Source: Comamonadaceae bacterium 2FH
GTDB lineage: Bacteria > Pseudomonadota > Gammaproteobacteria > Burkholderiales > Burkholderiaceae_C
NCBI GenBank assembly: GCA_005503335.1
Contig: SCMQ01000014.1
Coordinates: forward strand, 1 to 64,000
Direction of reading: 5' to 3'
DNA length: 64,000 nucleotides
How positions within the stretch are numbered: position 1 is the first letter of the stretch; each line of letters starts with the position of its first letter. The translations under genes were made by a program, and so were the position numbers. This document shows positions 18,449 through 26,584 of the stretch, piece after piece. The notes beneath the pieces are model-generated. The model was not told where the DNA came from, searched no databases, and saw only the letters and a program-made list of their open reading frames with translations.

Positions 18449-19186
18449 TCATCGGTCCCGCGGCGCTTCGAAGTAGGGCAGAAGCGCCTTCGCCGCCTCG
18501 ATGCGCAGCGGCAGCGCCACGGCCGCATCGTTCATCACGCCGAGCAGGAAGCGCTTGGGATCCAGAGGCTCGCCGGCCGGCGCCGATGCGGCGTGCGCCG
18601 GCTCGGCAGGCGCGGCGGGTGGGTGCGCGCCAGCCCCCAGCCGCTCCAAGGCCCGCTCGAAGTCCGCGGGCGGGATGCTTTGCAGGCGCGACAGCAGGTC
18701 CGCCTGGGCCTCAGGGCTGGGGGCCAGGTCGAGCCAGGGCTCGTCGGCGAACAAGGCGGCCAGGTCCGGGGCCACGAAAGCCGACCAACGGCCCGTGGCC
18801 TCCTGCAAGGCAGGCACCATGGCCGCGTCCCCGGCGGCCATCAGGCCTACGCGCCCAGCCTTGACGTTGCCCAGGTAGCGCAGGCGCAGGGATTCGAGAA
18901 AGCCCAGCGCCTGCGCGACGGGCACCGGCTGCGCGAGCGAGAACCAGAGCTGGCAGCCGTCGACGCCGGAGACGGCGATCGCGGGGGCGGGCAGTTCCAG
19001 CTCGGCCTGGACCCCTTGCCATGCGGCCGAGAGCGCATGCCAGTCTGCGGGCCGGGCAAGCTCCAGGACCAGCGCCCGCACCCGTCCGTCGGGGGCGATC
19101 AGGTCGGACTCCTGGGGCACGTGGTCTTGGCGTTCTGGGTCCTGCGAGAGGTAGAGGCGATGCAACTCGGATTGCAGTCTGTTCAT
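18449..19186 (-). CDS. conserved hypothetical protein, AEP-primase-like and terminase-small-subunit-like segments
   Basis: A 245-residue cytoplasmic protein that I cannot name. The middle (about residues 65-115) has VSGVDGCQLWFSLAQPVPVA then FLESLRLRYL, which resembles the turn found in archaeo-eukaryotic-type primase domains, without visible catalytic acidic residues. The C-terminus KRFLLGVMNDAAVALPLRIE then AAKALLPYF resembles a motif seen in small phage-terminase-like proteins. Both similarities are weak recollections of pattern. It is convergent with the DUF2894 gene and divergent from the GntR/LacI-type regulator at 19268. Function unknown. Confidence 0.6.
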   Translation of the reverse strand: MNRLQSELHRLYLSQDPERQDHVPQESDLIAPDGRVRALVLELARPADWHALSAAWQGVQAELELPAPAIAVSGVDGCQLWFSLAQPVPVAQALGFLESLRLRYLGNVKAGRVGLMAAGDAAMVPALQEATGRWSAFVAPDLAALFADEPWLDLAPSPEAQADLLSRLQSIPPADFERALERLGAGAHPPAAPAEPAHAASAPAGEPLDPKRFLLGVMNDAAVALPLRIEAAKALLPYFEAPRDR

Positions 19187-19254
19187 GGCGGGCTCGAGAG
19201 AAGGGCTTGTCGCGTAGCTGCGACTCTGGTGATACGCTTGCTGTATTCCGTTTT

Positions 19255-19269
19255 GTATTGTATGTACAT
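19255..19269. promoter_or_regulatory. ATTGTAT operator half-site at the regulator start
   Basis: GTATTGTATGTACAT lies directly over the start codon region of the GntR/LacI-type gene. The nine bases GTATTGTAT recur twice upstream of the lyase gene (21809-21817 and 21828-21836), suggesting autoregulation by the same protein. Confidence 0.45.
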
Positions 19270-20416
19270 GTCCGCAGCTTCGACCGACCTGAATCATTTC
19301 CTCGATACGCTGGCCAAAGACGCCAAGCCCGGGGATCGCGTTCCCCCCGTGCGCGATCTCATGCGCCGGTTCGGCGTGTCGCAGATCGTGGTTCAGCACG
19401 CCTTGGACCGTCTCAAGACGAAACGGCTGATCGAGTCGCAGGTCGGTCGCGGGACCTTCTTCACGGCACATGGACAGACGCTGGACGCCAGTGCTGCCGA
19501 GGCGCCTGCTGCGGTTCGTTCCGTCCTCCTGCTTCGTCGCTCGGTCAGCATCGTTCGCGGCCGCGTGGTGGTGGACGGCTTGCTGCGTCGCTTCGCCGCC
19601 GAGGGCCATCGCGTGCTCGAGGTCTCGTACACGGATTCCGAGCACGCGCGCGCTGTCTTGAAAGGCCTTCCGCGTTTCGACGCCTGCGTGATCCAGTCGT
19701 CGTTCGAAAGCATTGCCATCGAAACCCTTGCTGCCGTTCGGCAGAAGACCGATGTGGTGGTCGTCGACGGTGTCGCCCTGGTCGGGGCGGAGGTCGATGC
19801 AGTGGGCCTGGAATGGGGCGAACCCTTGGCGACGGCGATTCGCCTGCTCGTGAAGCAAGGCCATCGAAGCATCGCTTTTGCGACGACGTCGCATCCGTTC
19901 CTGGCCAACGAGCTCGCTCGGCGCCGCCTGGAGGAGTTGCGCGGCACGCTCACGGACGTGGATCTGCAGTCGGTGGCCGTGCCTCGCCTTCCGCAACAGG
20001 ATCTGGAGGGCGCACTGGTGGCGATGCTGAAGGAGCGCCTCGATGCATCGGGGCGGCTGCCCTTCACGGCGCTGGTGGCGTGGGGGATCGAGGACGGCGC
20101 CAGATTCCGCGAGCAGCTGTCCCGCGCCGGTTTGGCCATACCTTCGACACTGAGTGTCGTGCTGCTGGGGCGTGCCGATTTGGCGAATGAGCATGCGGAT
20201 TTCTTCGATGTGGTGGGCTGCAATGCCGCCGATCAGATCGAATACCTGCACGAGGCGATCGGTGCGCGCTGGGCAGACCCCTTCCGGGCCTATGGCATCC
20301 GCTTCCTTCCCGTGGTCACGCGAGCGGGGGCTTCGATCGGGAATCCGCCTGGGGCGGCACGGCGGTCTACGCATCCCGCCGTCAGCGTGGCAGCCAAGCG
20401 CCGCGCTCAAGCCTAG
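19268..20416 (+). CDS. GntR-type DNA-binding protein with LacI-like sensor domain
   Basis: A 382-residue regulator. The N-terminal GntR winged helix (about residues 5-70) has PGDRVPPVRDLMRRFGVSQI then VVQHALDRLKTKRLIESQVG and GRGTFF. Residues 90-360 form a periplasmic-binding-protein-like sensor of the LacI/GalR type: FDACVIQSSFESIAIETLAA, then LVKQGHRSIAFATTSHPF and LSVVLLGRADLANEHADFFD. The ligand is probably the substrate of the adjacent lyase/Bug pair. Start is ATG 19268 or 19262. Base composition is somewhat less GC-rich than the flanks, hinting at acquisition. The shared ATTGTAT motif near its start and before the lyase gene marks its likely targets. Confidence 0.82.
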   Translation: MSAASTDLNHFLDTLAKDAKPGDRVPPVRDLMRRFGVSQIVVQHALDRLKTKRLIESQVGRGTFFTAHGQTLDASAAEAPAAVRSVLLLRRSVSIVRGRVVVDGLLRRFAAEGHRVLEVSYTDSEHARAVLKGLPRFDACVIQSSFESIAIETLAAVRQKTDVVVVDGVALVGAEVDAVGLEWGEPLATAIRLLVKQGHRSIAFATTSHPFLANELARRRLEELRGTLTDVDLQSVAVPRLPQQDLEGALVAMLKERLDASGRLPFTALVAWGIEDGARFREQLSRAGLAIPSTLSVVLLGRADLANEHADFFDVVGCNAADQIEYLHEAIGARWADPFRAYGIRFLPVVTRAGASIGNPPGAARRSTHPAVSVAAKRRAQA

Positions 20417-20428
20417 GGCGGCTGCTCG

Positions 20429-21778
20429 TCATTTTCGCGCCACGCGTGCGACGATCTCGGTCGCGATGGCCGTCGATTGGCCGACATAGGCGCCGGCTTC
20501 GAGCGACTGCGCGAAGTCGGCCGGAAGGGCCCGCGCCGCCAGCATGGGATGCTCGCGGATGGCCGTCATGAACGGCAGCTTCTCCGTCACCGTGCGCTGG
20601 GCGGCCTCATAGAGCAGGTGGTGCGCCTCGTGCCGTCCCATCAGCTCGGTCAGGCGCATCATTGCAGCCTCGGAAGCAATCAGGCCGTTCGAAATATCGA
20701 GGTTGCGCCGCATCGCTTCCGGATGCACGACGATTCCGCGAGCCAGCGTGCCGAGGCTTTCGGCGATCGACGCCGCGATGATGGCGGTTTCCGGCAGCAG
20801 CGTGTCCGTCACGTTGGTCGCGGACGAATCTCCTTCGTCCATCCTCACCATGGCTTCGAGCGCCGGCGGCACCCGCGCCCGCATCATCCGGGCAAGGCTG
20901 GTCAGCATCAGCGCCGACGACGGATTGCGCTTTTGCGCCATGGTCGAACTGCCCACCTTCCCCATGTGAAACGCCTCTTCGACCTCTCCGATCTCGGTGC
21001 GTTGCATGAAGACGATGTCCTGAGCGATTTTTTGCGCAGTTCCCGCCAGCAAGCCCAGCGCCGACACGTAGTCGCTGACGCGGTCGTACGACGAGCGCAT
21101 CGGCAATCCGGCCGGCTGCAGCCCCAGGTGCCCCGCCATTCTCGCCTCGACCTCGCGGCCCTGGTCGCCCATCGCCGCGAAGCTGCCGATGGCCCCGCCC
21201 AGGGACGCGACGAACGATGGTGCCAGCCGTTCATTCAGGCGAGCGCGATCGCGATCCAGTTCATCGATCCAGCCGGCGACCTTGAAGCCGAAGGTCATCG
21301 GCAGCGCGTGCTGGCCATGGGTTCGGCCGGGCTGCACGGTGGCTCGGTGCTCCTGAGCCAGCTTGCAAAGCGCGTCGATCGCCGTGTCAAGGTGCCCGGC
21401 CAGCACCCGGTGTGATTCGAGCATCTGTAGCGAGGTGGCTGTGTCGAAGATGTTCTGCGTCGTGGCACCCCAATGGATATAGCCGGCTGCCGGCTCTCCG
21501 CAAATCTCTTCGTATTGGCGCAGCACGGGAACGAACGGGTGCTGGGCGAATGCAATGTCCCTGGAAAGGCGTTCGAGGTCGAAGGCGCCGGCATCCGCCT
21601 TCGCAGCGATCGTCTGCGCGGCGTCGCCGGGAATGATGCCCAGTTCGGCCTGGGCGCGGGCCAGGGCGGCTTCGACGCTCAGCCAGGCCTGCAGGGTGGC
21701 TGCATCGCTCCAGATGGCCTTGGCTTCGTCGTTGAACCAGTGACGGGTGAAGAACGATTCGAACATGCCTGCGCTCAT
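20429..21778 (-). CDS. adenylosuccinate lyase / 3-carboxymuconate cycloisomerase-family lyase
   Basis: A 449-residue enzyme of the fumarase/aspartase superfamily, which removes fumarate or a similar group by beta-elimination, or cycloisomerizes carboxymuconate. Signatures are GATTQNIFDTATSLQML (about residue 108), RTHGQHALPMTFGFKVAGW (about 155), and GSSTMAQKRNPSSALML (about 280), the mobile loop with catalytic Ser; most relatives have Pro instead of Ala in SxMPxK. It is not the housekeeping PurB type I would expect. It is divergent from a Bug receptor across an operator region, so the likely task is breakdown of an imported organic acid such as an aminopolycarboxylate or carboxymuconate. Start 21778 fits the family. 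Confidence 0.85.
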   Translation of the reverse strand: MSAGMFESFFTRHWFNDEAKAIWSDAATLQAWLSVEAALARAQAELGIIPGDAAQTIAAKADAGAFDLERLSRDIAFAQHPFVPVLRQYEEICGEPAAGYIHWGATTQNIFDTATSLQMLESHRVLAGHLDTAIDALCKLAQEHRATVQPGRTHGQHALPMTFGFKVAGWIDELDRDRARLNERLAPSFVASLGGAIGSFAAMGDQGREVEARMAGHLGLQPAGLPMRSSYDRVSDYVSALGLLAGTAQKIAQDIVFMQRTEIGEVEEAFHMGKVGSSTMAQKRNPSSALMLTSLARMMRARVPPALEAMVRMDEGDSSATNVTDTLLPETAIIAASIAESLGTLARGIVVHPEAMRRNLDISNGLIASEAAMMRLTELMGRHEAHHLLYEAAQRTVTEKLPFMTAIREHPMLAARALPADFAQSLEAGAYVGQSTAIATEIVARVARK

Positions 21779-21807
21779 GGCTTGTCTTTCAATGTTGAGG
21801 GTGTATG

Positions 21808-21845
21808 TGTATTGTATTTGACATTGCGTATTGTATGAATACAAT
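21808..21845. promoter_or_regulatory. double operator of the lyase/Bug intergenic region
   Basis: ATTGTAT-GA-ATACAAT (21830-21845) is a perfect 7-bp inverted repeat with a two-base spacer. A further GTATTGTAT lies at 21809-21817, 19 bases away, close to two helical turns. The same half-site occurs at 19255-19263. Placed between a divergent lyase gene and Bug gene, it is a convincing site for the regulator encoded at 19268. Confidence 0.6.
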
Positions 21846-21968
21846 TTGCATTTGCCAACGGCGTCGACATGGTCGGCACTTGCCGGTCGATCTTCTCCAT
21901 GGGCGGTCGACCCGCGCCACCGCGTTCGCCCGCGGCGTCACGCACATCTTCTGAACAGGAACCCTCGT

Positions 21969-22940
21969 ATGAAACGCAGACTGTTGAACAAGCTGGCCGT
22001 GCTCGGTGCCGGCGCGCTGCTGGCCGGCATGGGCCATGCCCAATCGGGCAAGCCGATCTCGCTGGTCGTCGGATACTCCGCCGGCGGCAGCGCCGACTAT
22101 GTCGCCCGCGTTGTCGGTGGCGAACTGTCGAAGCAACTCGGGCGCCCGGTCGTCGTCGAAAACCTTGCAGGCGCCAGCGGCATGCTCGCCGTGCAGAAGC
22201 TGCTCAATGCGCCGGCTGACGGCAGCATCATTTACATGGGCGGCACCGATACCGTCGTCGTGCCCATGGTCAACGCGAAGGTCAAGCTCGACTGGGAGAA
22301 GGATCTCGTGCCGGTTGGGCGCATGACCACCGTTCCGATGATCCTGGCCGTCCCCTCAAGCTCGCCGTATGCGACGTTTTCGGATCTCGTGGTGGCACTG
22401 CGCAAGAGCGGGAAGGAAAACTTCAGCTATGCAACCCCCGGTATCGGGACGATGCAACACCTCTACGGGGCGCTGATCAAGAAGCAGGCGAGGGTCGAAC
22501 TGTTGCACGTGCCATACCGTGGCGGCGCCCAGATCGCCACCGACCTCGTCGGCGGCCAGATCGACAGCGCGGTGCTGGTCCTGTCCACGGCGATGCCGTT
22601 TCTCAAGGAGGGCAAGATCAAGGCCCTGTCGGTGTCCGATGCCGCCCGCGTGCCGCTGTTGCCTAACGTCAGGCGCATCGGCGAGGAGGAAGGATTCAAG
22701 GGCATGGCCTTGCCGCTCTGGCAAGGACTGTTCATGAAGTCGGGAACTGCGGCAGAGACAGTCAGAGCCTATGAGAAAGCATTGATCGAAGCCCTTGCGC
22801 GACCCGAAGTGCGCACTAAGCTCGGGGAGGCCGGCATTACGGTCGCCCCCTTGAGCGGGCAAGATCTGCGGGCGTTCGTCAGGCCGCAGGCGACGCTGTA
22901 CCGCGACATTGTGAGCAGCGCGAATATCACGGTGGAGTAG
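21969..22940 (+). CDS. Bug-family solute-binding protein (TctC-like)
   Basis: A 323-residue periplasmic receptor of the tripartite tricarboxylate transporter family. A signal peptide ends at GHAQ (about residue 25). The mature start KPISLVVGYSAGGSADYVAR and the VVVENLAGASGML loop are the Bug hallmarks. Further on are LLHVPYRGGAQIATDLVGGQ and MALPLWQGLFMKSGT. Bug proteins bind carboxylated solutes; most in Burkholderiales have no dedicated membrane partner nearby, and none is seen here. AGGA precedes the ATG. It is divergent from the lyase gene through the operator region, so it probably captures the lyase substrate. Its stop abuts the stop of the convergent hydrolase gene. Confidence 0.92.
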   Translation: MKRRLLNKLAVLGAGALLAGMGHAQSGKPISLVVGYSAGGSADYVARVVGGELSKQLGRPVVVENLAGASGMLAVQKLLNAPADGSIIYMGGTDTVVVPMVNAKVKLDWEKDLVPVGRMTTVPMILAVPSSSPYATFSDLVVALRKSGKENFSYATPGIGTMQHLYGALIKKQARVELLHVPYRGGAQIATDLVGGQIDSAVLVLSTAMPFLKEGKIKALSVSDAARVPLLPNVRRIGEEEGFKGMALPLWQGLFMKSGTAAETVRAYEKALIEALARPEVRTKLGEAGITVAPLSGQDLRAFVRPQATLYRDIVSSANITVE

Positions 22941-23975
22941 TCAGAACGGCCAGACCTGACCGAGCCGCAGCGAGAGGCTTTCCATCGCTGAAGCCTTGCC
23001 CTTGCCCAGGAAACGATCGAGCGTGCGCTCCAGTGTGGCGATGTCCTCCGCGCTGCCGCCAGGGGCGGCCGCGCGGTGGCCCCAGTGCGAATAAAGCAGG
23101 TGCGACTCGGCGCGAGGGATGTGCGCCTGCGCCTCCTCGAAATCCTGCGGGGGAAAGATCAGGTCGTGGCTGATGGGCATCAGCAAGGCAGGGGCCTGGA
23201 TGGCCGCCAAGGCGGCGTGCAGCTTGCCGTTGAACACCGGATTGTCCGAGATGTCGGCGCTCTGCCAGGTCCGCACGAGGGTCAGCAGGTCCAGCCTGTG
23301 GAAGGCCTGGAAGGCGGCGACCAGGTGGCGGTCTACCCATTCCCCGGCGCTGCGGCATGAAGGATCGGCCATAGTGCCGGCGAAGAATTCGTGCGAGAGC
23401 GACCATGCGGCATAGATGCGCGCGGCAAGCGCCACGGCCGCGCCATGCGCATCCTCCTGCGCCGACAAGGCCTGGGCCATGGCCTCCAGCAGCAGGCGGT
23501 TGTGCGGCGTGGTGCGCGGCAGCCCGCAGAAGGCGAAGATCCGGTTCACCCTCTGCGGATAGAGGCAACCCCACTGCAGCGCCTGCTGGGCGCCCATCGA
23601 GCGGCCCACCACCGCATGCAGCCTCTCTATCCCCAGCGCGCGGACCAGCTCTTGCTGCGCACGGACGTTGTCGAACAGGCTGATGGCGACAGGTTGCGCG
23701 TCCAGGAGCAGCTGCGCGTCGTTGGACGGGCTGGACGATTCGCCGTTGCCCAGGGCGTTGACGACGATGATGCAGAACCGGCGGGTGTCCAGCGCGCGGC
23801 CGCTTCCAATGATCCACCGGTTGGCGGTGTGGCGCCCGGCGAACCAGGTGGGGAACAGGATGGCGTTCGAGCGCTCGGCGTTCAGCTGACCATGCTGCTC
23901 GTAGCGCAGCCTGAGCCCGCAGGTGCGCAAGCCGCACTGCAGATCGAAGGCGCCGAGCTGATGGTCTTCAAGCAT
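22941..23975 (-). CDS. alpha/beta-fold hydrolase, homoserine O-acetyltransferase (MetX)-like
   Basis: A 344-residue alpha/beta hydrolase of the MetX group. The nucleophile elbow VVGRSMGAQQALQWGCLYPQ places the catalytic Ser near residue 139, and LMPISHDLIFPPQDFEEAQA and YSHWGHRAA supply Asp and His. NALGNGESSSPSN is the conserved loop after strand 4. MetX relatives can be acyltransferases or simple hydrolases; here a catabolic role is likely. It overlaps the end of the iron alcohol dehydrogenase gene by eight bases, so the two are coupled. Start 23975 fits; an upstream in-frame start at 24032 is possible. Confidence 0.85.
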   Translation of the reverse strand: MLEDHQLGAFDLQCGLRTCGLRLRYEQHGQLNAERSNAILFPTWFAGRHTANRWIIGSGRALDTRRFCIIVVNALGNGESSSPSNDAQLLLDAQPVAISLFDNVRAQQELVRALGIERLHAVVGRSMGAQQALQWGCLYPQRVNRIFAFCGLPRTTPHNRLLLEAMAQALSAQEDAHGAAVALAARIYAAWSLSHEFFAGTMADPSCRSAGEWVDRHLVAAFQAFHRLDLLTLVRTWQSADISDNPVFNGKLHAALAAIQAPALLMPISHDLIFPPQDFEEAQAHIPRAESHLLYSHWGHRAAAPGGSAEDIATLERTLDRFLGKGKASAMESLSLRLGQVWPF

Positions 23976-25227
23976 GGCGCGGCGCTTCACCGGGCAGGCG
24001 GCCCAGGAAGGCGGCCTGGACGATCGCCGCATAGCGCGCCGGGGCGTTGGTTGCGGGAAAGGCCTTGGTGAGACGCCGCACGCCCAGTCCTGCCTCGACC
24101 AGTCCCGGCAGCTGGTCCCGGTTCAGGCCCATGCGCCGCAGCTCGGTCGGCAGCCCGACCGAAGCGATCAGGGAGCGCACGTGCTGCGCCGCGGCCAAGG
24201 CGCCCGCGGGCGTGGGCGCGCTGTCCGAATACACCCCCGCCATCCGCGCGATCTCGCAGAGATCGTCCATGCGCTCATGCGCGAGTTCCGCCATCACGTA
24301 CGGCAGCACGGCTGCGTTGGTGGTGCCGTGGGTTTCGTGCGTGAGCGCGGCCAGGCCGTAGGCAAGCGCGTGCACGCCATGCAGGCCGGCGCTTCCGTAG
24401 GACAGGCCGGCGTACAGGCTGGCCAGCGCCATGCCGCTGCGGGCCGTCATGTGGTCCGGCTCCGCGTAGGCCTTTTGCAGGTGGGCGAAACACAGGCGGA
24501 TGGACTCGCGGGCGAACATGAGCGTGAGCGGGTTGCGCCCCGAATAGCCGGGGTCCGGCTGGCCTTCGCGGTCGAACCGCGAAGCGTCCAGCGTGATGTA
24601 CGACTCGATGGCGTGCGCCAGCGCGTCCACACCGGCATCGGCCGTGACGCGGGGCGGGCACGATACGCTCAGTTCCGGGTCGATCACGGCCAGCTGCGCG
24701 CGCAACTGGTTGTCCATCACGGCCACCTTGGTCTGGCCGTCTCCCGCGACCAGGATGGCGCCCGGGGTCAGCTCGGACGCCGTGCCGGAGGTAGTCGGCA
24801 GGGCGATCAAGGGCAGCGGGGCATGCGGCAGCGAGGGGATTCCCACATAGGACGCCGCCGGGGCCCCGCTGACCAGGGTGAGCGTCAGCACCTTGGCCAG
24901 GTCGATGTTGCTGCCGCCTCCGAGGGCGAGCACGCATTGCGGCCGGGCATGGCCGGACAGCGCGCCCGTCGCTGCATCGCACAGGGCAAGGCTGGGGTCC
25001 GGCTGGCAAGCATCGAACACCGCGCATTGGATGCCCGCCTTGAGCAAGGCGTCGGCGAGCTCTGCGCCAGGCCGGCCCGGCGCCGCGAAGAACCGGTCGG
25101 TCACGAGCACCGCGCTCATGAGGCCGAGGTGGCGCAGCAGCGCGGGCAGTTCGCGCCGCACCCCCGGGCCGAACACGATGCGGGAAGGGCTGCAGAAATG
25201 GATGGGTTCCAGGAGGTCGACGGTCAT
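23968..25227 (-). CDS. iron-containing (group III) alcohol dehydrogenase
   Basis: A 419-residue NAD(P)-dependent oxidoreductase. The nucleotide site is LALGGGSNIDLAKVL, followed by ALPTTSGTASELTPGAI. Metal ligands are supplied by DAGVDALAHAIESYI (Asp and His) and by HGVHALAYGLAALTHETHG (two His). The fold matches both group III alcohol dehydrogenases and maleylacetate reductases; sequence alone does not decide between them. Start 25227 gives the normal MTVDLLEPIHF opening. It is divergent from the metallo-beta-lactamase-fold gene at 25329, and the spacer holds a repeated ACTGATATA motif. Probably oxidizes a hydroxy acid or reduces a keto intermediate of the catabolic cluster. Confidence 0.88.
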   Translation of the reverse strand: MTVDLLEPIHFCSPSRIVFGPGVRRELPALLRHLGLMSAVLVTDRFFAAPGRPGAELADALLKAGIQCAVFDACQPDPSLALCDAATGALSGHARPQCVLALGGGSNIDLAKVLTLTLVSGAPAASYVGIPSLPHAPLPLIALPTTSGTASELTPGAILVAGDGQTKVAVMDNQLRAQLAVIDPELSVSCPPRVTADAGVDALAHAIESYITLDASRFDREGQPDPGYSGRNPLTLMFARESIRLCFAHLQKAYAEPDHMTARSGMALASLYAGLSYGSAGLHGVHALAYGLAALTHETHGTTNAAVLPYVMAELAHERMDDLCEIARMAGVYSDSAPTPAGALAAAQHVRSLIASVGLPTELRRMGLNRDQLPGLVEAGLGVRRLTKAFPATNAPARYAAIVQAAFLGRLPGEAPRHA

Positions 25228-25244
25228 GAGGTGGCGGCAAAATT

Positions 25245-25277
25245 TTGAATTCAACTGATATAGTACTGATATATTTT
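25245..25277. promoter_or_regulatory. ACTGATATA direct repeats between divergent catabolic operons
   Basis: ACTGATATA occurs at 25254-25262 and 25265-25273, eleven bases apart, one helical turn. The 13 bases TACTGATATATTT (25264-25276) are repeated exactly at 39475-39487 before the membrane hydroxylase. TATATT here (25270-25275) could be a -10 box for the rightward operon, but its -35 is poor, suggesting an activator. A cluster regulator (IclR or GntR) is the likely binder. Confidence 0.5.
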
Positions 25278-25328
25278 AAGCGCCGCAAGCGTGCTTCATC
25301 CCACCTCTGGACTCACCGGGAAGCTTCC

Positions 25329-26270
25329 ATGACGCAGTTCGAACCGCTCTCGCATGGCATCACGCTCATCGACACGGGCTTTCAGCGGCCCGGCTTCGAT
25401 GCGAGCTATCTGATCGTCGAGAACGGCCGCGCGGCCTTCGTGGACAGCGGGCCGAACCAGGCCGTCCCAAGGCTGCTGGCGGCGCTGTCGGCGCAGGGGC
25501 TGGCGGCCGATGCCGTGGACTGGCTGATCCTCACGCACGTGCATCTGGACCACGCGGGAGGGGCGGGCCGGCTGATGCGGCAATTGCCGCGGGCCAGGCT
25601 GGCGGTCCATGCGCGCGGTGCGCGGCACATGGTGGACCCCTCGCAGATGATGGCGGCCGTGCGGGCCGTCTACGGGGACGAGGCGGTGCAGCGTGACTAT
25701 GGTGAGCTCGTCCCCGTGCACCCGGGCCGCGTCACCGTCGTCGAGGACGGCGCGACGCTGGAGCTCGCCGGCCGGCGCCTTCGCTTCGTCGACACGCCGG
25801 GCCATGCCCGCCACCACCATTGCATCTGGGACGAGGCCAGCGAGGGCATTTTCTCGGGGGACACGCTGGGCGTCGCCTACCCCGAGTTGCGCGGCGAGTG
25901 CGGCCATTTCGGCATACCCTCCACCAGCCCCAGCCAGTTTGATCCCGAAGCCCTGCACCGCTCGATCGGGCGCCTGCTCGCCCTCGGGCCGCGTGTCGCC
26001 TACCTGAGCCATTTCGGCGCGATCACGCGAGTGGCCGAGCACGCCGACATGGTGCTGCGGCAGGCCGACCGCATGGTGCAGATCGCGCGCTCACTGCCGA
26101 ACGGTGCCGGCCGGGGCAGCCGGCTCAGGCAAAGCCTGGCGAGCCTGTACTTGAGGGAGCTGGGGACGGCGGGCGTGAACCTGCCGCGCGCCCGCGCCGC
26201 CGAACTATTGGCCAACGACCTCGAGCTGAATGCCCAGGGGCTGGAGGCCTGGCTGGCTTCGCAGCGCTAA
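25329..26270 (+). CDS. metallo-beta-lactamase-fold hydrolase
   Basis: A 313-residue MBL-fold hydrolase with the full metal set: LTHVHLDHAGGAG (HxHxDH), DTPGHARHHHCI with the third His, FSGDTLGVAYPEL with the bridging Asp, and LSHFGAITR with the last His. Members of this group hydrolyse thioesters, lactones or related bonds. A helical C-terminal region (about 220-313) is specific to the subfamily. ATG 25329 gives a standard opening. It is the first rightward gene after the divergent regulatory region, so it could be the first enzyme of a lactone or thioester step in the catabolic cluster. Substrate unproven. Confidence 0.86.
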   Translation: MTQFEPLSHGITLIDTGFQRPGFDASYLIVENGRAAFVDSGPNQAVPRLLAALSAQGLAADAVDWLILTHVHLDHAGGAGRLMRQLPRARLAVHARGARHMVDPSQMMAAVRAVYGDEAVQRDYGELVPVHPGRVTVVEDGATLELAGRRLRFVDTPGHARHHHCIWDEASEGIFSGDTLGVAYPELRGECGHFGIPSTSPSQFDPEALHRSIGRLLALGPRVAYLSHFGAITRVAEHADMVLRQADRMVQIARSLPNGAGRGSRLRQSLASLYLRELGTAGVNLPRARAAELLANDLELNAQGLEAWLASQR

Positions 26271-26584
26271 GCCCGCGCCAGGGAAAGCGGCCGCACCGGC
26301 TTGCTTCAACAAGGCCGTCCGGCCCGCCCTCGTTTCCGCCAGGACCTCGTGCACTCGCTGCAAGTGGGGCCGGCTCGAATCGAACGCGGGTTGCCGGCGC
26401 TCGGCCATGCCGCTGTCCATTCCCGTTTCCTGCCGCGCCGATTTCGTCCCGCCACGTGGACTTTGGACGCGCAGGCCCGGCCCGGTTCATCTGGCGGGAC
26501 GGAAAGCGCTGGCGCTGCGTTGACGCAAATCGGTCGAGAAAAGAACATTCATTCCACTGAAACATTTCTGCAAGAGGACGACAT
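26271..26584. other. 314-base spacer without a recognised gene
   Basis: No reading frame here looks like a known protein in either direction, and composition at 26280-26510 is still coding-like, so it could be a decayed gene. The last 60 bases are more AT-rich and hold TTGACG (26520-26525) followed by only a weak -10 (AACATT, 26544-26549), so a promoter for the monooxygenase operon is possible. An AGAGGA site lies just before the ATG at 26585. Confidence 0.5.

Noticed and set aside
20429-21778. Calling the lyase purB (housekeeping adenylosuccinate lyase)
   Set aside because: Its neighbours are a Bug receptor and a dedicated regulator with shared operator, the loop has Ala in place of Pro, and no purine genes are near.
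23968-25227. Calling the iron-dependent dehydrogenase a maleylacetate reductase
   Set aside because: Metal and nucleotide motifs do not separate the two, and no hydroxyquinol dioxygenase or chlorocatechol genes accompany it.
26271-26584. Small proteins of 70-97 residues in the spacer before the monooxygenase
   Set aside because: None has a convincing start, family motif or codon pattern that beats the other frames.
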